A stretch of DNA of 64,000 bases from an uncultured Lachnospiraceae bacterium (lineage in GTDB: Bacteria; Bacillota; Clostridia; Lachnospirales; Lachnospiraceae): positions 30,178 to 94,177 of the forward strand of contig CANRWO010000008.1 in the NCBI GenBank assembly GCA_947643615.1. The letters run 5' to 3'. Both the position numbers and the translations under genes were made by a program. Positions within the stretch are counted from its first letter, which is position 1. The number at the start of each line of letters is the position of its first letter. The notes under the pieces were generated by a model that was not told the origin of the DNA, ran no database searches, and was given only the letters and a program-made list of their open reading frames with translations. Below, one piece after another: positions 60,066-64,000 of this stretch.

Positions 60066-61478
60066 ATGACGGGCAGTGCGCATGGCGGCTGCCCGTTTAC
60101 TGGCCTATGGGGAGGGCAGGTTTTGAGGGAATTATTTAAGAGCAGATTATTTAGGAGATTGTTTTGCACATACATTATTGTTATTTTTACCTGTTTCATT
60201 GTCTATACATCTTTTATCGTTTACGAGCACATTCAGATCAACAGCATCCAGAGAGAGCGCCGGGGTGAAATGCAGCTGGATGAGGTAGGCAGTATTCTCG
60301 ACAGGCGAATTACCAACGCCCAAAATATTGTCCAGAACCTCAGTTACTCTACGGCGCTGAAGCAGCTTTATCTGAACAGCAAGCTGGGTACCGTACTGGA
60401 TTCTTACAATTTATTTATGATCCAGAGTGAACTTAAGAATACCATGGCTTCCGGGGGCCTGTCCGTATATAAGACAATTATTTTTCTCAACGGCAGCGAC
60501 AAGGCTTATTCCAGCAGCGGCGTGATAAAGCTGAGCAATGTCTTTAATGCGGAGAACGTGGAATACCCTTATTTGGAGCTGGCTTCCCTGAACGAGGCCT
60601 TTGGATTTGACAGCAACCGTTATTCTTTCCAGAAGGAATGCCTGCTGTACTGTGATGCCTATACTTACCAGAACGGAAGCGAGATTGGCACGGTCTGTAT
60701 TCTGTTTGACCTGAAAAACCTGCGCAATAATCTGGACGATGCTATAAACGACGACTATGGCTTAAATATTTTGTACGGCAACCGGGAATTTATCACCATG
60801 GGGGAGAGAAAGGGAAAGATCTTTTCTGCGGAATCCTCCTGTTGCCCGGATCTGTTTTACCAGGTCTATGCCCCTGTGCATATTTTTACGGAGGAGAATG
60901 TAGTATTTTACATACTGCTGGGGATCATGGTGATGATTTCCCTGGGGTTTGTATACCTTGCTTATAGGGAGAGCAGAAAGTATTATATGCCCATCGACCA
61001 TCTGGACCAGCTGGTCAAGGAAGAGAAAGGGACCAGGGTTGTTGAGGCAGGCGGGGAGCCGGAGGGCAGCAGAAGCGACGAGATGGAGAATCTGATCCAC
61101 GGGATCCGCAACCTGATCGGAGAGAAGAACGGTTACAGGGAGAAGATGATGACCATCACCCCATATGCCCGCACCGGCGTGCTGCATTCCATGATCACAG
61201 GCGACATCGGCAAGGAGAATATAAGGATCCTCTCAAAGGAACATTACATAGACCTGATCAAACCCTATTTTATTGTGGGTGTGGCAGACCTTGCTTATAT
61301 CGGAGGGAAGTCAGGGGATGCGGAGAACCACGGAGACGGACTGGAAGAAATATTTCAGGTCATGGCGGACGCCTTTTCCACGGATGAGATCCGTATTGTG
61401 AGTTATTTCAGGGACAGCAGCCATGCTTTTCTGATCGCTAACGTGGAAAACGAGGAACCCATGGACCAATGTCATTAA
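60066..61478 (+). CDS. Membrane-anchored AraC-type regulator, truncated before its DNA-binding domain
   Basis: An open frame of 470 codons; TTG 60123 with GGAGG seven bases upstream is a likely alternative start to ATG 60066. The protein has a first helix (about 35-55), a Cache-like extracellular domain of about 230 residues, a second helix (about 283-305) and a cytoplasmic segment (about 340-460). This is the arrangement of large AraC-family membrane regulators of Lachnospiraceae, which continue to about 750 residues with two HTH motifs. Here the frame stops at TAA (61476-61478), where base composition falls to AT-rich and an IS4-type element begins. The gene is therefore probably broken by the insertion. 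Confidence 0.72.
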   Translation: MTGSAHGGCPFTGLWGGQVLRELFKSRLFRRLFCTYIIVIFTCFIVYTSFIVYEHIQINSIQRERRGEMQLDEVGSILDRRITNAQNIVQNLSYSTALKQLYLNSKLGTVLDSYNLFMIQSELKNTMASGGLSVYKTIIFLNGSDKAYSSSGVIKLSNVFNAENVEYPYLELASLNEAFGFDSNRYSFQKECLLYCDAYTYQNGSEIGTVCILFDLKNLRNNLDDAINDDYGLNILYGNREFITMGERKGKIFSAESSCCPDLFYQVYAPVHIFTEENVVFYILLGIMVMISLGFVYLAYRESRKYYMPIDHLDQLVKEEKGTRVVEAGGEPEGSRSDEMENLIHGIRNLIGEKNGYREKMMTITPYARTGVLHSMITGDIGKENIRILSKEHYIDLIKPYFIVGVADLAYIGGKSGDAENHGDGLEEIFQVMADAFSTDEIRIVSYFRDSSHAFLIANVENEEPMDQCH

Positions 61479-61607
61479 ATTTACCAAATTTTTGTTTAGT
61501 TAATAGAAATATTGTTTTTGATAAAGGCAGAAACTCTAATGTAAAATTTATTCATCAAAAGCCTAAAGTTTTTGTTGGAAATTGTCGATATAATAAATAA
61601 TAAAATT

Positions 61608-61672
61608 TACTTCTGATAAAATTTGTCTTAGTCTACTTCTAGAAAAATCATCCAACTTACCTCTAGTAAAAA
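61608..61672 (+). repeat. Three imperfect direct repeats near the left end of the element
   Basis: TACTTCTGATAAAAT (61608-61622), TACTTCTAGAAAAAT (61634-61648) and TACCTCTAGTAAAAA (61658-61672) repeat at 24 to 26 bases, upstream of the 121-residue gene. Possibly transposase or regulator binding sites. Confidence 0.45.
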
Positions 61673-61718
61673 TCACACAATCAAAGCAACAAATAGTAAT
61701 TGGAAAGGAGGATATGGG

Positions 61719-62084
61719 ATGACTGTAAAAAAGTACAAATACATACTAAATTACGGAATCGCAAAGGAGTTCAATTTGCTAATAGTGCCGGCAACATTAA
61801 CTGCAAATGTTAATGAATGGACACAAAAACTATTGACAGAAATTGCGTTAATGTTTGTAACGCAATTTGCAGATGATAACAAAAAAGTGGAAGCTGTTAT
61901 ATCAGTATTTTCGGAAGACAATATGGTTTGTAAAGAAACACTAGAGTTAGATTGCGGACCTAAATCGTTAAATGAAGTCCGAGAAAGCATTGAAGAACTG
62001 ATATTGAAAATCAAGGAAAAATTGATTGCAGATGTGGTTTCTTCGATTGAGTTTCGGAGCATGAAAATTTTGAATGACGAGTGA
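61719..62084 (+). CDS. Hypothetical passenger protein in the AT-rich element
   Basis: A 121-residue soluble protein with a strong ribosome binding site (GGAGG) before ATG 61719. It is AT-rich like the transposase. The N terminus KYKYILNYGIAKEFNLLIVP is followed by predicted helices and acidic segments, with ELDCGPKSLNEVRESIEELI near the middle. No known domain is evident. It lies upstream of the transposase and is separated by a hairpin, so it could be a regulator or passenger gene of the element. Function unknown. Confidence 0.6.
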   Translation: MTVKKYKYILNYGIAKEFNLLIVPATLTANVNEWTQKLLTEIALMFVTQFADDNKKVEAVISVFSEDNMVCKETLELDCGPKSLNEVRESIEELILKIKEKLIADVVSSIEFRSMKILNDE

Positions 62085-62099
62085 AATTGAACTATATGG

Positions 62100-62145
62100 C
62101 AACAAGGGAAGTTCCCCAAAAGAGACTTTCCTTGTTGTTTCTTTT
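62100..62145 (+). terminator. Hairpin between the passenger gene and the transposase
   Basis: A 13-bp stem, CAACAAGGGAAGT (62100-62112) with ACTTTCCTTGTTG (62125-62137, one G-U pair), is followed by TTTCTTTTT. It probably terminates the passenger transcript or limits read-through into the transposase. Confidence 0.7.
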
Positions 62146-62168
62146 TATCAAAGAAAGGAATACTGAAT

Positions 62169-63488
62169 ATGAACACTAAAAATACTCCAAACGTTATAAA
62201 AAATGAATTAAGAGACGCTATCAAACAGACAATCGAAAATGAAAACCGTGAGTTTGGAGAACAGGAGTGTAGTTTCTCCCGCAATCGTATTTTAACAGCA
62301 GAAAAAATGGTTAATTTGTTGTTGTCTATGCAAGGTGGAAGTCTTGACAAAGAACTCTATGAAGCCGGAATTAATGTCACAAAATCCGCCTTTGTACAAC
62401 AGCGTGATAAGATTTCATATACAATATTTGAAGATATTTTAGAATACTTTAATGCTTTGCATCAAGATATGGTGAAGTATAAAGGCTACCGTGTTCTTGC
62501 CGTAGATGGCAGTGCTGTCAATATGGCGAGAAACCCAAAATCATCAAGTTTTATGCAACATGCAGGAACTCCAAAGGGTTATAATCAGCTTCATATCAAC
62601 CCATTGTATGATGTCCTAAATAAAACATATATTCACTGTCACATTCAGCCGCAACCACAACAAGATGAAATCGGAGCTTTGCTTTTTTTGCTGAATTGGT
62701 ATGATTATAAAGAAAAAACAATAATTACCGGTGATCGCGGATACGAATCCTACAACCTATTGGCACATTTATTGGAGAAACCAAATATTGATTTTCTTAT
62801 TAGAGTGAAGCAAGACAGGTCAGCTATGAGAGAAATACGCAAGCTTCCAATGAAAGAATTAGACACTAAAATATCTTTTACCATTACCACCACTCAAACC
62901 AATAGTGATAAAGCGAACGATTATATCTTTTTGCAGACTCGAAAAAATGAAAGCCGACTATACAGCACAAAAACTAAAAGTGGAAGATGGGATTTTCCAA
63001 GTCCTTACCATATGTCGTTTCGTGTTGTACGATTTATGCTGGATACTGGCGAATATGAAACTTTAGCAACAAGTCTTCCAAATAGTTTTACACTGTCTGA
63101 AATCAAAGAATTATACCATTCCCGTTGGGGTATTGAAACTGCTTTCCGTGAACTCAAGTACAGTTTAGGTCTGATAAACCTTCATGGAAAGAAAGATGAA
63201 TTTGTAAAACAAGAAATCTATGCGGCAATGATTATGTCAAATTTTTCTTCACGCATTGCGAATCAAGTTATAATAGAAAATAAAAAATCAAACATACATA
63301 CTTATAAAGTCAATATGCAAATGGCAATTTATCTTTGCAAAAAGTTTTACAGAACTAACAAGGGAAATGGGAAGCAACTTATGCGTGATATTGCAAAGTA
63401 TACCGAACCCGTCCGCCCTAACCGTAAAGACGAGCGGAACATAAAAGCAAAATCATTTGTCGGATTTACCTATAGGGTTTCTGCATAA
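62169..63488 (+). CDS. IS4 family DDE transposase
   Basis: A 439-residue transposase of the IS4 type. The DDE residues appear in LAVDGSAVN (first Asp), ITGDRGYES (second Asp) and the YREK-type segment YHSRWGIETAFRELK, which contains the Glu and Lys. An N-terminal helical part of about 80 residues precedes the catalytic core. The whole protein is intact. AAAGGAAT precedes the ATG. A hairpin before and a terminator after bracket it, as is typical of IS elements. Confidence 0.93.
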   Translation: MNTKNTPNVIKNELRDAIKQTIENENREFGEQECSFSRNRILTAEKMVNLLLSMQGGSLDKELYEAGINVTKSAFVQQRDKISYTIFEDILEYFNALHQDMVKYKGYRVLAVDGSAVNMARNPKSSSFMQHAGTPKGYNQLHINPLYDVLNKTYIHCHIQPQPQQDEIGALLFLLNWYDYKEKTIITGDRGYESYNLLAHLLEKPNIDFLIRVKQDRSAMREIRKLPMKELDTKISFTITTTQTNSDKANDYIFLQTRKNESRLYSTKTKSGRWDFPSPYHMSFRVVRFMLDTGEYETLATSLPNSFTLSEIKELYHSRWGIETAFRELKYSLGLINLHGKKDEFVKQEIYAAMIMSNFSSRIANQVIIENKKSNIHTYKVNMQMAIYLCKKFYRTNKGNGKQLMRDIAKYTEPVRPNRKDERNIKAKSFVGFTYRVSA

Positions 63489-63494
63489 CAGTAG

Positions 63495-63522
63495 TAAGGG
63501 CGGAAAAAAGTTTCCGCCCTTA
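63495..63522 (+). terminator. Intrinsic terminator after the transposase
   Basis: TAAGGGCGGAAA (63495-63506) and TTTCCGCCCTTA (63511-63522) form a perfect 12-bp stem with a four-base loop. Confidence 0.85.
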
Positions 63523-63579
63523 TATATCGTATTTACTCTGATTGGTTGTATATATTCATTTTGAATTATAATTACTAAT

Positions 63580-63625
63580 TTGCAAAATCACTAAAATGAT
63601 ATTGCAAAAAATACTTAAAATGATG
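63580..63625 (+). repeat. Two tandem direct repeats near the right part of the element
   Basis: A 22-base unit (63580-63601) and a 24-base unit (63602-63625) share TTGCAAAA and CTTAAAATGAT-like cores. Their complement resembles the CAATGTCATTA at the left end. Confidence 0.45.
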
Positions 63626-64000
63626 TTATTTAAGCCAGCTTTCTTTTATTTAGGAAATTTGTGTAAAAAACTATTAATAACAGCAGATTTTAGAGAATAC
63701 AAATAAATTAAAAGTAGGCAATAACCTATATTTTGATAAAATTTTCTTAAAATATAAATAAAGCATTTAAGATATTAATTTCTTTTAAATCAAATATGGA
63801 TTTATAAAAATTTTATATGCAAATCAAATGAAAGTCGCTATTTCGTTATAAAAATAACTTATTTTCATTTTTATAATTCAATAAAACTTAAAAAAGTTCA
63901 AGAATCGGATTCCTCGAGATTTTCTAAACCATATTCGCATAATTCAATAACTCAACTTTCCCAGCAGATATTTCTAAATAACTCCTGTATAAATGCGGCT
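63626..64000. other. AT-rich sequence without a supported gene; possible broken frame at the edge
   Basis: No gene can be supported. On the minus strand 64000 to 63898 one frame reads protein-like (ending CEYGLENLEESDS) but contains a TGA at 63954-63952, so it would be a pseudogene remnant at best. Composition matches the mobile element to the left. Confidence 0.3.

Larger units (their letters stand above)
61470..63625 (+). mobile_element. AT-rich insertion with IS4-type transposase
   Basis: Base composition drops sharply at about 61470, and the interrupted regulator gene ends there. The segment carries a 121-residue unknown gene, a hairpin leader and a DDE transposase with a terminator. The left end CAATGTCATTA resembles, in inverse orientation, sequences near 63590-63625, but clear terminal inverted repeats cannot be fixed. 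The AT-rich sequence continues to the end of the window, so the right boundary is uncertain and the element may be larger. Confidence 0.6.

Overview
The window looks like chromosome from an anaerobic, endospore-forming, motile member of the Lachnospiraceae (Clostridia). The reasons are: spore-germination genes (spoVAD, spoVAE), a chemotaxis operon, several Lachnospiraceae-type conserved hypothetical families (DUF5721-, DUF6033- and DUF6142-like), strong GGAGG-type ribosome binding sites with many sigma-A promoters, and roughly 50% GC over most of the window. The last 2.5 kb is strikingly AT-rich and carries an IS4-type transposase, so it is foreign. No rRNA, tRNA or CRISPR array was seen.

Layout. 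1-3.2 kb: a membrane glycosyltransferase-like gene leaving the left edge, a family 2 glycosyltransferase and an NTP_transf_5-type nucleotidyltransferase. 3.2-8.0 kb: the most unusual locus. Two short genes share a near-identical 24-residue leader but have divergent beta-sandwich-like bodies (the first resembles a family 2 carbohydrate-binding module). They are followed by an ABC exporter and a convergent PqqD/HPr-kinase-like fusion. Together with the nucleotidyltransferase this resembles a peptide or protein tailoring and export system, with no recognisable cyclase. 8.2-15.2 kb: trpS, an SH3-domain membrane protein, spoVAD, a small hypothetical, ridA, spoVAE, a DUF5721-like gene and a transglutaminase-like protein. 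15.5-21.9 kb: an oligopeptide ABC importer (binding protein, two permeases, two ATPases) with terminator-like hairpins just downstream of two candidate promoters. 22.1-25.7 kb: degV, a DUF1294 gene, argG and a DUF6033-like gene.

25.8-37.3 kb: a signalling block with an HPt protein, an HD-GYP response regulator, a histidine kinase, a second HD-GYP regulator with a damaged catalytic site, then cheR, cheB, a CheY-like protein, cheA, cheW and one chemoreceptor. 37.6-42.7 kb: surface glycan genes (membrane glycosyltransferase, FdtB/FdtA-like amino-sugar pair, GtrB-like and GtrA-like proteins). 42.9-49.9 kb: a LytTR/GHKL two-component system, two tandem half ABC exporters, a MarR regulator with adjacent palindromes and a flavin-type oxidase. 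50-58 kb: a small cysteine-rich membrane protein, pyrE, two small membrane proteins, an M29 aminopeptidase and purE-M-N-D. 58-61.5 kb: a zinc-ribbon protein, an SH3/repeat membrane protein and a membrane-bound AraC-type regulator that ends without its DNA-binding domain where the AT-rich element begins.

A dispersed element with long imperfect terminal inverted repeats occurs twice as a full copy (4528-4695, 30243-30404) and twice as a decayed half (12159-12230, 42723-42780). At both full copies the stop codon of the upstream gene lies in the element's terminal CTAG-like sequence. All assignments come from reading the sequence; no database search was run.
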